From: Marasmius tenuissimus
Taxonomy: Eukaryota > Basidiomycota > Agaricomycetes > Agaricales > Marasmiaceae
NCBI GenBank assembly: GCA_029532415.1
Contig: JAQOTA010000044.1
Location: 186,001-250,000, forward strand
Reading direction: 5' to 3'
DNA length: 64,000 bases
Positions 22,490-33,693 of this stretch are shown here, piece after piece. A program made the position numbers and the translations under genes. Below the pieces are notes generated by a model that did not search any database, was not told where the DNA came from, and saw only the letters and a program-made list of their open reading frames with translations. Every line of letters begins with the position of its first letter. Position 1 is the stretch's first letter.

Positions 22490-23589
22490 AATGTAAGTGA
22501 ATGAGAAGCGATATCAAAAAGTGAGCGGACTAAGCATCAAATAGCATTCCAAAAATCGTCCAAAGCGCCAAAACAGCGGGGATCAGGGACCATGTGGCCA
22601 TAAGGAAAGTGGTGAGTGAACAGATTGTCGTCAACAATTTTTTCAAGCTCATGTTACGTTCCGTGGTTGCACTGACAATGGCACTGTGGAACTTGTTCCA
22701 ATGTAGATTCTCAAGGTAAGGAAAGAATATTTCCGGTGTGAAAGGATGAGTGGAGGGAATTGCCTGTCAATCTTTAAGTGGAGTGCAGGATAGGTATCAG
22801 TGTGACATCTTGTTGCAAGCGGGAATCTCCACTATATCGGGATTATCCCTGTAGTTCGTCCGGGATGTGTTTGAGGACATATCCAAGCTCTACCCAATGA
22901 AGAACCTCATCTCAACACAGACTCAATAATATCCGTGTTGAGTCGGTACCACCTGTTCTCAATGGAAAGATAGAGCCGCTCATTTCCATTCGTTGGTATT
23001 GGTATGAAGGAGTAGTAGGCGTAGAGCCCCTCACGCAGCGAGTCATATTAGAATTATATTAGGGGAGAAAGATATAAGGAATTATTTGAATAGTGAAGAG
23101 GCGAAGATATTGAAAGGTTGAGCTTTGTGCATGGTTCCAATTTCCATCCAGATCAAGTGGTTGTGAGGGAGGGTGGTGTATATTTCTGAACGTGATCAAG
23201 TTGTTTAAATGATTGATGGAAGGAGGTAGCAATAGAATATCCGTTTTGGATGGTGGATGTAGGCGGCTTCTCTGCAGAATGAGTTTGTGCAGTGGAATTG
23301 CTCATCTAAATAGTCGCATGAAGTGGGAATATCAGATAAAGGCATCCAGAAATCCTTACTGGAATCCGGATTCCCTAAATGCACTAAGTTCTGTCCCACT
23401 GTCCTGGCATCGGTGATGGACTCGATTGGCAGAGGGTCATCTTTGAGCTTCATGGAAACTGGGTCTCCGTGATGTCTAAACTTGGAGGATCGGTGTAGGG
23501 TTCGAGTACCGAGACGGGAAAATAGAATGTAATCGGGAGAGATAAGAGAGAAGGTTAAGTCAATAAATATCCATGTCGTGGGTTTGTTC
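22490..23589. other. No gene seen; likely 3' part of the gypsy relic
   Basis: No long frame with a recognisable domain. A minus-strand frame at 23205-23594 has no motif I can name. Its position just after the integrase C terminus makes it a candidate decayed 3' end of the gypsy element to the right. Confidence 0.3.
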
Positions 23590-25520
23590 AGCAACGGTAA
23601 ATGGCCTGAACTTGCAGTAATCTAGCTCTCGAAAGAGGGTGAGTGGCCTTGATGTTACCCTGATTCAACCACACCAATTGCCCTGGTTGTAAAACAGGTG
23701 ATATGCAGTGACGCTTGTCATAATACTATGCTTGAAGCTCCTGAGCATGAGCTAACTCCGCTTTTAGTTTGTCTTGAATGAACCTAATGCGGGACACGAG
23801 GTCAACTGCAGCAGGGACCATCAAACGATCTGGAATGAGAGGGTCAAATGTTGGATAAAGGTTGGATGGTAGCCGAGGTTGGCGTAGAACAGAGGATGTC
23901 CTGTTGATGTGTTCTCAACTCCGCGAGGGGTAAATAGTCGACCCAAACATCTTGGTGGTAAGAGCAATATGACCAAAAATTGATTTCCAGTGTTTGATTT
24001 TTTCTTCCTGTTAATCCGTCCGTCTGCGAGTGGTATGCAGTTGAAGCCTAAAACTTCAAATTGAAAAGTTTGTTGCAGTCAGAAATAACGGTGAGGGTAT
24101 GCCGTGCAGCCGGAAGATGTGATCAAGAAAAAGCCACGCTACTTGCGATGAGGTAATGACCTCGTTGCAAGGAGTAAAATGAGCTGCTCAGGTTGATTTA
24201 TCACAGACTATCCAAACAGAGTCATAGGAATGAGACAGCGGAAGTTTTGTGATAAAATCCACAGAAATATGCTGCCAGGGTCGTCCGGAATGTCGAGCGG
24301 TTTTGACAAACTGTGAGTTGACCTCTAAACATAGGCAACCATCACAAGCGGCACAGTAACACCGAATGTAAGTGGTCATGCCAGGCCAGGAGTAATCACG
24401 AGAGACAAGAGGCTCTGTTCTCCAACAACCTGGGTTACCACCAATGATGGAGTCATGTCTGGTGAAGAGAATATCAGGACGTAGGGAGGGAGGGACATAA
24501 ATGACCTTGGTGTTACACTGAGTCATTGGAATGAAGGGATCCTAACAACCAATGTCGATGCTCTTTTAACATTTTAACGATCACTAATAATTCCTTTTCA
24601 TGCATGTCATAGTTGATCGCAGCAGGTCTAAACCTTCGGGAATAGAAAGACACGGGATGAAGAGCACCGCTCGAGTCCTTCTGCTGAACAATATCCAAAA
24701 GTGCAAAATTAGAACCATTGGTGGAGACGTAGCAAGTGCATTGGGATCATGAAAAGACCCAAGTGAAGGATAATGTTTCTATGAGAGCCCGCGGCTCACA
24801 ATCGATGGTGTTTTGAATAACAGAAGTATTTGCAACCTCTTTCAACGCACAGCAGACCTTGAATTTTTAAAGTGAAAGCAGCAGTACTTCCACCAGTCAA
24901 CTGAATGAACCCTTAAGGATTGGGCAATGTCCTTTCTCCTTGCCTGAGTACAATTTCAAGATGACCCTTCCCGACTCAGAGTCATGCATCAGTATTTTCT
25001 GACTTTGAATGCCGGATTTATGATGGTCCGGCAAAAAAGGCAATGTTGTCGGTGTTGTGCAGCATGCACAGGGCAAAAAAATGAGCTTTAGAGCTTGAAA
25101 AGTACGTTTAGGATCTAACTGGAGGTGTTTGTATAAAAAAACTCAGCGGAAGTGTAATTTGACAGAGCTCCAGGGAATCAGATTGTTGGGAAAATTGACT
25201 TAGGTTGCCGATTGCCAATTCCCGGATTTTCTTTGATGGTTTGGGGTGGTACCACCTGCAACCATCCACGACCATCAAAGTCCGAAACTCCTGATGCGCC
25301 AACTCACCATTCTTTCTGCTAGTATTGGAGTCTCGATGGTCTTCTCGATTCAAGCTTATGTTGGAAAAAACTGGTTGCTGTGGTCTGGACCTCTGTTGGT
25401 TCATCTTTTACTTTTTTTTGAGGGGTTTTTCCTTCCCATTCAAACTGATCCCCTGTCAACTTGTCCCCAGCTCGTTCTTTATTCTGCCTCTCTTTTGTTG
25501 CGGGTTTCGACTTGATTCAT
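23590..25520 (-). pseudogene. Gypsy-type retrotransposon relic (RNase H, integrase)
   Basis: Read on the minus strand, the domains occur in gypsy order. A gag/protease-like region at 25108-25500 (LNREDHRDSN, RTLMVVDG) is followed by a poor RT tail. An RNase H segment lies at 24513-24698 (LHPVSFYSRRFRPAAINYDM, HEKELLVIVKMLKEHRHWL). Next comes an integrase zinc-finger and core start at 24188-24526 (YSWPGMTTYIRCYCAACDGC, then RPWQHISVDFITKLP with the first Asp). After 24188 the core continues in broken frames (VITSSQVAWLFLDHIFRLHG near 24120), and the C-terminal LVWLNQGNIKATHPLSR region sits near 23660. Many frameshifts and stops; no LTRs identified. Old and inactive. Confidence 0.8.
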
Positions 25521-26258
25521 AGTTCTGTGGTCTCGACCTCGAGCAATTCCCTTGAATGCTCACTCCCTTCGTTCCAGCTTGAACCAAACTTTGATTTTGA
25601 TTTGTGATCTTCAATTTTACTATCTGTTCAGGTGTCCCCTTGCATGTTGACAGTGGTGGGCAGATGTCTTAGAGAGAAGTCAAGCGGTATTGGAATACTA
25701 CCCAGCCACAGGAATTGATTGGGCGGGAAAGAGTGTTCAGCGCAATTTCGTGAAGGTGAACTTCACTTGAGATTAGATGAGACAAGGATCTGATCAAGTT
25801 TTCCCTTGATTATGCAGGCATACGTCAGTTACCTTTTTAAGACAGTGAAGGTAAATAAACTGGGGATGATACCGACTTTGAACAAGAAAGACTGAGTCTG
25901 AAACTATTCTAAGTGGAGACACAACACAAGGGGGCACACCCTTGATATAGAAAAGACCTAGGGCCAATTCTCTCTGAGATGCCTTCAGGAGGGTCCCTCC
26001 CTCCCCTACATAAGCTTCCCACAAACCATATATAGTAACTTCACATGATACATTTCCGTGCCTTTGAGTGGCCAATCAACAGTGTTGAACTTGACTTCAA
26101 TTATGACATAACCTTGAATCAGAAGTCCAAACATAATTCCTCCCTAAATAAGGTATCCAACTCGATCTCATGTTTAAGTGGCAAAACAGTACAGGAATGA
26201 CAGCATCATGAACCCAATGTGCAATCACTGCTACTTTTCCCTAGAATGTAGTCACTAG
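25521..26258. other. No gene seen
   Basis: Short frames only. A minus-strand frame at 25794-26075 has no known motif. No LTR ends with duplications were found. Confidence 0.35.
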
Positions 26259-27312
26259 TGTTACGTTTCACCTTTACTTCCATCAACAAGCACCCATACA
26301 GATGCCCTTTCCTACCCAATCCATCACACCCTTTTTCTTGACCACTCATTCAAACATTTCTGTGAGCGACTCCGCAGGATAAGTGGAGCTGTGCACCTAG
26401 ACCACAGCTCCAGACCACGCCCAGCAAACACCTCCACATGCCAGTCCCAGGTTATTGTTGCAATGTACCCCTACTCCCACCAACAAGCGCCCACACAGAC
26501 ACCCTTTCCTGCCCAACTCACCCCTTCCTTACCACCTTTCCCACTCATTCAAATATCTCTATAGACGACTCTGCGGAGCAAGTGGTGCTATGCATCCAGA
26601 CCACAGCTCCAGACCATGCCCAGCAGATATCTCCACCTGCCACCCTGAGTCATAACATATGAACAGCTGCAATGACTCACACAATATTCGCAGCCACTCC
26701 CACAACGACTCAGTCCAATTACAAACGACTCACATGCCTGCGACTCAGCGCAACTCAGAGCGACTCCAGACCTGGACAGATTCCAGTATATAAGCCCAAT
26801 GTACATACAACCTTTCCTTAACTTAACAACTTGGTTAATACACCAGTGAAAGCCCACCTTGACCCTTGACCTTTGACACTGACCCTCAACACTTGACCCC
26901 CTTGACACTTGACCTTTGACCTTCAACACTAGACCCTTGACCCTCGACCCTCGAACCTCACCCTTGCTTGAAGAAGTGACTTGAGAGGACACTAGCCGTG
27001 CCCTACTGTATCAGTTATAGTATATGGACAGCTGCAACAACTCACACAATGATTGCAGCCACTCCAACAACAACTCAGTTTAACTACGAGCAACTCACAC
27101 ACCCGTGACTCAGAAGGACTCCAAACCTAGACAGAATCCACTACATAAGTTCAATGTACATACAACCACTTCCTTAGCTTAACAAGTTGGTAAATACACC
27201 AGTGAGAAGCCCACCTTGACCTTTGACCTTTGACGCTTGAGCTTTGATTCTTGAACCTCACCCTTGATTGAAGAGTGACTTGAGAGGCCACTAGACCATG
27301 CCTTCCTTATCA
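26259..27312 (+). repeat. Solo LTR A, interrupted by LTR B
   Basis: The head is at 26259-26455 (TGTTACGTTTCACC..) and the rest at 27019-27312 (ending CCTTATCA); joined they give a ~490-bp LTR of the same family as LTR C. Flanks are ACTAG (26254-26258) and AATAG (27313-27317), a target duplication with one change, consistent with greater age. The heptamer tail is much shorter than in LTRs B and C. Confidence 0.88.
26456..27013 (+). repeat. Solo LTR B (558 bp) nested in LTR A, target duplication GTTAT
   Basis: Starts TGTTGCAATG and ends CTGTATCA. Perfect 5-bp GTTAT duplications at 26451-26455 and 27014-27018 fall inside LTR A, so B inserted into A later. B and LTR C are very similar over their length. 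TATA-like box TATATAAG near 26787. The tail of TTGACCC/TTGACAC/CAACACT heptamers is longer than in LTR C. Confidence 0.95.
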
Positions 27313-27621
27313 AATAGGCCAAAACTAAGCCATAACAGTCACAGGGTGTGTTATCCCTGCTGTATGACATGAATCACGCCCAATCACTGTATTTCATATC
27401 ACAAAAAACCCATCAAACTTTCCCCAAGCCCTTCAAAGTCTCCAATATAGAGGGTTCCAAAGAATTCTTTCTGGCCCCCCCACCAACCCCCCTCCCTCCT
27501 ACCCCCGGTCAGGGATTCAATCCCGTGTGTCCCCTTGCCACATTGCTTCGCAAGAAGTTTAGCATGCATTCCAACCTGCTCCTTGCCTTGCCAGTCCTTC
27601 AGGTACCAACTGTGTTTGTTG
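27313..27621. other. No gene seen
   Basis: Includes a C-rich stretch (CCCCCCCACCAACCCCCCTCC near 27475) and a GGATTCAATCCC palindrome near 27515. No coding frame can be supported. Confidence 0.35.
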
Positions 27622-27790
27622 TGTTGAACATGTTGAATATCATGTGATACATTTTTGTCGTGTTGTTTACATGTCACACACTATGAAAAGAGCTACACCT
27701 CCATGAACACTTGCCCTCTCATGCAAGAAGAATCTACATAGCTATTGCTTCACAAATGATACTGTAGATATTTGTCAGCAATCACCGGAT
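27622..27790 (+). repeat. LTR-like fragment related to the 519-bp LTRs
   Basis: TGTTGAACATGTTGAATATCA followed by CATGTGATACA, GTGTTGTTTACATGTCACA and GAGCTACACCTCC parallels the first ~110 bp of the LTRs at 41435 and 46617. After about 27740 the similarity is lost. No matching 3' end or duplication found. Confidence 0.6.
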
Positions 27791-28419
27791 CCAACCTGGT
27801 GACATGTCACACTAAGCTTTCAGACAACAAAGAATAAGGCAAAAAATAGAGAACTCAATACTGGTGAGGAATAAACCAGCTCAAGACTGGGGAATACATG
27901 CAGAGTATCTACTTCTTATATACTACTTGGAGGACTGCAGCGTGTGTCTACAGTGAGGTATGACATCAAGGTATGACATTGTGAAACAGTATCTGAAACA
28001 GGACCAACATGTGTCTACAGCATGTGGGTCCCTTCATGTATCTACCATGTGTCTATATGATAAGATATAGATAACATGGAAAATGATAAGATAAGGAGAA
28101 AAGATAAGATAAGAGGGAAATTCATGACAATACTGGCCTGGGGATCAGACGGATACTCAAGACTGTGGACCAGGAAAGCAAACAAAACTCACCATTCTGA
28201 ATGCTAGATTTGGTCAATGTTGTCGTTGCTATTCAAGAGATGCCACGTGTTCAACATTCACGACAGCCTAGGTGCCAGTGTCATGAGGACTGTGTGGGAT
28301 TTTTCATATTTGCCTCTCGTAATAAGTTTCTATTGATTTTTCTTGACATACACATACAGGATAAGTAATATCATGAGCACAAGGCAGGAATCTCAATCTA
28401 TCTATGTTAGAATGGTGGT
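27791..28419. other. No gene; GATAAG-motif cluster
   Basis: Non-coding by eye. Between 28058 and 28116 the word GATAAG occurs five times (TGATAAGATATAGATAAC and similar). GATA-factor sites in fungi have this core, but a simple-repeat origin is equally likely. Confidence 0.35.
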
Positions 28420-28538
28420 TCACCTGTCGAGGTGACAGGATCTGAAGGGAGGATACAATAGTGCAGAGCTCTTGTTGGTGAACTGAGGAGAAGGGTCAAG
28501 TCCCAGCTGAAAGCAATCTTCTCCATGGCATACAAACC

Positions 28539-30758
28539 CTAATTGTGAATTGGCAATCGAGAGAAGCACAGGTGTTTCTTCCTTGTCTGGAGCTGATTGA
28601 ACTTGAATGTGAGCTTGTTCACATTCTCTCCTTTGAAGAGTGGAACCGCTCTCTGCACCTGGTTGATCTCTTGAAGACCTTGTGCTTGGTGACGTGTGTT
28701 TGCACAGTTGGACCTGAAGAATGTGATGTGTTGGGGTTGTGGTGGCTCCTTGACAGTTTTGTTGGCAGCAGTGGTGTTCACGTTCTGGGACTGATACTGC
28801 ATAGGACATCCTTTCCGTTTGAGGTATCTTATAGGAACCTTCGGTTCACACAGAGCCAGAAGTGTATTTTTTAGGAGGTGGCAATGCTGATTCCTCAGAA
28901 GGTTCCTTAGATGGGGATGGCTTATCTTGTGGTGGCACAGAAGGTGATGAATCTTGGCTGCTGAGAATGAGCTTTGCAAAATACTCATCCTCGTTGTCAT
29001 CACAGACGCCAAGGTCAACAGGAGGCGGAGTAGGAGGAGGTGTGCTGACTCGTACGCCAGTAGGCAAAGGAGATTGGGAAGGAGATAACAAAGATTGGAA
29101 ACCGGGAGAAATCCTGACAAGGGACGGGGCTTCAAAACCAGACTTGTCCAAAAGAATATTATCTTAAACCTTGTCATCTTTTTCTTGTCTCCCTTTCTTA
29201 TTGCTTTCGCCTCCAACTTCGACTTCTTTCCCTGGGGCCCGTCTTCTTCCAATTCTGGTGCAACAATGACTGACATTCTTGGTGGATGGAATTATGTGTT
29301 GGCGGAGAGCAAGAAGTGACTAGACAAAATTGGTTGTCCAGGTTGGGAGGGATAACTTTGGAGATGTTGACGACACAGTGAGTGAGGCTGCTCCTTTCAA
29401 AGGTGAAGAAAACACTCTTGTCAGATTTCATCATCTATACAACCAAAGATGGATCTCATTAGTCAAAAACAAACAGGAAAGAATAACAGAACACAACACA
29501 TACCTTTGAAATCTCAAGATTCTTGAAGAAGCTTTCAAGCTGCGGTTTCCTCATCTGCTTCAGCCATTGCTCAATGTCACCACCATCCAAAGATGCAACC
29601 CAGACATGCATGTGACAATTGCTGAAGAGTTCCTTCATGAGCTTGGCCTCGCCATAGGCTGGAGGATAAGCACTCAATGGTCCACTACCACCTCTCATCC
29701 TATTGATTGGCATAGGTGGTGCTGGAGGGTAGTTGTGTCAGGGTGTCAAAATACCAGGAACAAAAGGTGACCGCTTTTGGTGGCAGTGAATGTGATTGTG
29801 AACTCGGAGGAGGTGGTTGAGGCATCATTTTCCCTTGACTATAATGGCTCAGTGTATCGACCCTGTTACAAATCATCCTACTGTTTTTCCCTTTCCTTGG
29901 TCCCAGGTCCTTCTTCCATGATTTTCCCTTCATTTCACCTTGTTACATGTTCCCAGCATCACACTTTGGTTCCCATAGATCATCCCATGATGTCAATCAT
30001 CATTCTACATGGTTTCCATCTTGATACTGATGTACAAGTTGTTCTTTGATGTTCCACTTGTTTCTTCAACATTCCTTTGATCTTAATCATTGTTCTTTCA
30101 TCTATCCTCTTTCACCTTTGTTACCATAGTCATAGTACAGCTTGGTTCTGTCATATAGACTCATGGTCTCTGTAGATAGTTCCTCAGTCTGACAACTTTG
30201 TCACATAGTGCTTGTCTTGTCTCCAGCATATACTGTGTAGCCTATGTCCCACTCACAGTCTATCTATCCTTCATTGTTCCCTTGACCTTGACAGTGGCCT
30301 GAGAGGCTTCCTAGTCACTTGCTGCGTCCCTGACAGACCCTCTCACTTGGTATCAGCGTCAGAGGTGGCAAACTGGAATTTGGTGTCAGAGTCAGAGTCA
30401 CAGTGGGGAGTTCCCCTTGTTCCCTCCGCTTCCTTTCCTTCTTCCCCTCATCAAGCCCCTTCACAATAGCCTGCATCCTTGTCTCATCACCATCAAATTT
30501 AATGCTCATCTCCTCTCCCTTTTTTGATTGGTTAATAGTTCTGGTAGGTCCCGACACACCCCAGTTTGCATACCCAGTACCACCCCATGGTCTCCGTTCA
30601 CTGTCTTCCTTCTCAATGCATCTTCTGGCTTCTTCATGTTTCGTATACCAAATGATGCCAAAGAGAATCTGGTCAACTATCAAGCCCTCCATGGTCATGG
30701 GGCAAGGGTGATTCTGAGGCAGGAGACTGTCTGAACTTTTCAAACTTGGGTTGTGCAA
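28539..30758 (-). pseudogene. Multi-exon gene of unknown family, split by a solo LTR
   Basis: On the minus strand, a frame from 30758 to the LTR reads IIWYTKHEEARRCIEKEDSE, then MSIKFDGDETRMQAIVKGLD and a lysine-rich segment. It continues left of the LTR with GKMMPQPPPPSSQSHSLPP. Next come PMPINRMRGGSGPLSAYPPA and HMHVWVASLDGGDIEQWLKQ, ending at a GTATGT donor near 29505. An acceptor (TTGTATAG) leads to MMKSDKSVFFTFERSSLTHC. Farther on lies a proline/serine-rich, acidic region (VDLGVCDDNEDEYFAKLI) and a basic C terminus (NVNKLTFKFNQLQTRKKH). Several frame changes separate these parts, some probably introns and some real damage. No catalytic motif is visible. Long proline-rich linkers suggest a regulatory or RNA-associated protein, but that is speculation. 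Confidence 0.5.
29864..30335 (+). repeat. Solo LTR, 472 bp, target duplication GACCC
   Basis: TGTTACAAATC...CCCTGACA flanked by perfect GACCC repeats at 29859-29863 and 30336-30340. It interrupts the minus-strand gene at 28539-30758. A truncated relative is at 11163-11435. Confidence 0.92.
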
Positions 30759-31071
30759 GATTCTTTGTAAGAAGATCCATGTTCAACAGCCCCGACTACA
30801 CACCTCCACCTCCACCAGGGAAAGACCCTCAAACTCCCAGTAAAAATTCCCGAGACTCACAACATGGGACCATGAGTCATAGTTTTGATGTTACTATGAG
30901 TTCCGTTACTTACAAATACACAGATTGTACCTCCTCCTCCAGATCTCTCACCGCCACCATTACCTTCAATTTTAACCAATACACCCGGTCAGTACCCCAA
31001 TTCTATCAAACAATGTACCATTTTGCTGACTGTCACACTCCCAAAATGTGTTATTCTCTTATACTTTGCAG

Positions 31072-31452
31072 ATTGGACAGACTAATCAACCACACCTGCA
31101 CCCATTCCAATCCTTCTTCCTACCCCAGCACATGCTCCAGCAGGCCCCCACCATGCAGTTGCACACTGCAGCTTCAGTTCCTGTTTCTGCTCCTGCTCCT
31201 ATGGTCTTGTTGACGATACCTTTGCCTTTACCTCAACCACAATCTTTGTTGTCGAATGTTTTCCAACTTCCACCTTCTTTGCATGCTTTGGGGTCGATGG
31301 ATAGGAAGTGTGATCATGAAAGGGACAGGGATTGTGATAGGTTGAGGAATAAGGATAAGAATTGGGAGAAAGAGCAGGTTAGGGAAAGAGATTGGGAACA
31401 AGAACGTTCGGACTCTCGAGTAGGTTACAGTCACGGAGGATCAGGTAGATGA
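31072..31452 (+). CDS. Possible terminal exon, RS/RD-rich tail
   Basis: After a good acceptor (ATACTTTGCAG, ending 31071) the frame reads IGQTNQPHLHPFQSFFLPQH, a proline/leucine-rich middle, and then a strongly charged tail (CDHERDRDCDRLRNKDKNWE and on) to TAG. Alternating R/D/E tails are typical of splicing-associated proteins, but compositional bias alone can give this. Upstream exons are not clear; a frame at 30746-31070 (DYTPPPPPGKDP) may contribute. Partial or hypothetical. Confidence 0.4.
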   Translation: MGQTNQPHLHPFQSFFLPQHMLQQAPTMQLHTAASVPVSAPAPMVLLTIPLPLPQPQSLLSNVFQLPPSLHALGSMDRKCDHERDRDCDRLRNKDKNWEKEQVRERDWEQERSDSRVGYSHGGSGR

Positions 31453-31679
31453 ACACCGCAATGTTTCTTGGTATTGAGGATGAGGACACCTCCACTACTC
31501 CTGGTAGTAGAGCAAGTGCCTCCAACTCCTCTTCTGCCTAAACCAAAAATACCACCTTTGTCTCCACCAAAGTGGGATTTACCACCTTGGCCGCTGTATT
31601 GTATAGCAGAGCTGTCTGCATCTGTGTCATCAGCTTCAACTTCAGCTTCTACCTCCACTTTGTCATTGAGTGATCTAGG
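31453..31679. other. Short stretch before copia-3 breakpoint
   Basis: A minus-strand frame here is rich in Glu-Val-Glu-Ala and Gly (DDTDADSSAIQYSGQGGKSH) but has no known motif. The copia-3 RT similarity stops at its right edge. Confidence 0.3.
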
Positions 31680-33690
31680 CCAAAGCAGCGCATTCCCAGA
31701 TCTTCATGAATTCGCCTTTCAATTGTTTGATTTGGGTGCAATCATTTCCCATCACTAAAGCATCATCAACATAGACAATAGCAATCACGACTTTGCCATT
31801 TTTGTTGAAGACATATACGCCAGCATTGGATAGGCATCTTTTGAATCCCAATTGTTTCATGGATTCAGTACACTGTTGCCACCAAGTTCATGAGGCCTAC
31901 TTTAATCCATATAATGCTTTGCGTAACCTCCAAACCTTGCTGGAGTCCATAACAAAGCCTTTGGGTTGTTCCATGTATATCTCCTCATCTAAAGCACTAT
32001 AAAGGAACACCGTCTTCACGTCCAACGCTGAGATATCCCAATCTCCAAGTGCTGCAAGTGCTAATAGAAAATGTACAGTCTCATACTGCACAACTGGAGA
32101 AAACAACTTGTTATAATTTATCCCTTCCTTTTGCAAATATCCTTTCGCAACAACTCTGGCTTTTAATCTGCCATTTGATTTTACATTGAATACCCAACGT
32201 GATTTAATTGCCTTACGGTCTTTTGGCAATGTAACAATTTTATAGACATGTCTGTCATTGAGTTATGTGCGGGATTCCTTCGAACTTGTGGTTGAGGTGG
32301 TGGAAATACCATCTGCAGATTATTTCTAGGTAATTCCCTCCATTCTTGTTGATGTTCATGATTAAATCCAAAAATATTATCTCGCTGAATGTTTGAAGGA
32401 CCTGCAGTACTGGGATCAGGACCATAACGGTTAGGTTGAATAGTGGGACCTTTCGGTGATCCAAAACCATCATTATGGGGTTGATGATTGTGTGTTTCAT
32501 CATCTGAATCCTGATGTGCGGGAGGACCTCCCCCTTGATCATGACCATTGTCAGAATCAGGAGGTGGAGGTATATTTGGAAGATCAAATTGATTGACATC
32601 ATTATGATCTCCATGACCGTCATAAGGGTATAAGTTAAAGGGTATAGATCGGACAGGTTTGTCGGATTGATCTAACTCCAATGATCCAGGTAGTTCCTTT
32701 TGACATTTAGGGAACCAGTTTTCATTGAAAACTGCTTGTAGTGTCACGTAAACTTTATTATTTCCGAGTTGAAAAAACCTATAAGCTTTTGATCCATCAT
32801 CATAACCAATAAAGATCATTGCTTCTGAATGTGGAGCAAGCTTATTCTTTCGATATGGAGTATCAGCGGGAAGGTACGCATAAGTGCCACAGCTGAATGT
32901 TCAAAAGCACGAAACATCAGGCTTCTTTCTTTGATAGTTCCACCAGAGTTTTCCAGTTCCTTGAGTGAATAGGAGTTCGATTATAGGTGTGAAGGGCCGT
33001 TAGGAGTGCAAACTCCCACCAATTTTCAGGAGTAGAAGCCTGAAAACGCATTGCTTCATTTTTCTCGCAATGTGTGATTGAATCGTTCAGCGCGCCCAAT
33101 CTGTTGATGAATATGGGGAGCCCCTTTATTCATCATCAAACCTAATTCCTTGTAATATTCACGTTGTGCATTTGAAAAGAATTCTCCCCCTCCTTCAAAA
33201 TGCATGTGCTTGACCTTTTTATCAGTCTGATGCTCAACAAGAGCGATCCATGCACGTAATTTTTGATCAGTATCAGATTTCTTTTGAATAGGATAAACCC
33301 ATCCGTAAGATGAAGCATCATCAAACAGCATTAAAGCATATTTATTCTGATAATCTGATGCCTTGGGGTATTCTATCAAATTTCTGTGTACGAGTTCAAG
33401 ACTCTCCTTTGCTCGTTTGGAAGAAGGAGGATACAATTTAGATACCATTTTGCCTTGGGCACACCCTTGACATATGGTTGTATCTTCCTTTGGAATGGCC
33501 AATTTCTCTGGAAAACCTTTTATGTGTTCCACTACGTTCCTCAAGACTTGGGGTTCAACATGTCCAATTCATCTATGCCAAACTTTGGAAGTTTCTATGA
33601 AAAAAGATTTGACAGATGCAAAGAAAGACGTTCCCATAAGTGTCTTTGCATTCATCCATTGCAGGTTATCTCCTTTAAAGCTAGGATAGA
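31680..33690 (-). pseudogene. copia-3 integrase and partial reverse transcriptase
   Basis: The integrase zinc region (HRxIGHVEPQVLRNVVEH, then CQGCAQGKM) lies at 33440-33590. The core has VHRNLIEYP near 33400, MHFEGGGEFF (Asp replaced by Glu in the usual DGGGE) and IGRAERFNHTL near 33085. The linker region 32181-32819 is rich in Asp/Gly/Pro/His. RT begins at 32229 (AIKSRWVFNVKSNGRLKARV), passes KTVFLYSALDEEIYMEQPKG, and reaches IVYVDDALVMGND with the YVDD codons at 31762-31773. The frame then loses similarity at WEC. Frames change at least four times. The missing second integrase Asp and truncated RT make it inactive. Confidence 0.85.
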
Positions 33691-33693
33691 TAT

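Noticed and set aside
27505..27530. GGATTCAATCCC as a tRNA T-arm
   Set aside because: It is a simple palindrome; no acceptor or D arm is present on either strand.
27805..28129. A possible LTR running TGTCACAC to CATGACA
   Set aside because: Flanks TGACA and ATACT do not match; no TATA/poly(A) order could be supported beyond TTATATACT.
30346..30364. TTGGTATCAGCGTCAG beside an LTR, resembling a tRNA-Met 3' primer-binding site
   Set aside because: The exact GACCC duplication places the LTR end at 30335, and the GACCC copy plus other bases lie between. The sequence belongs to the interrupted gene, so this is a solo LTR and the match is chance.
31228..31434. Minus-strand frame in the R/D-rich exon region
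   Set aside because: It is the complement of a low-complexity charged tract; the plus-strand frame with an acceptor is the better reading.
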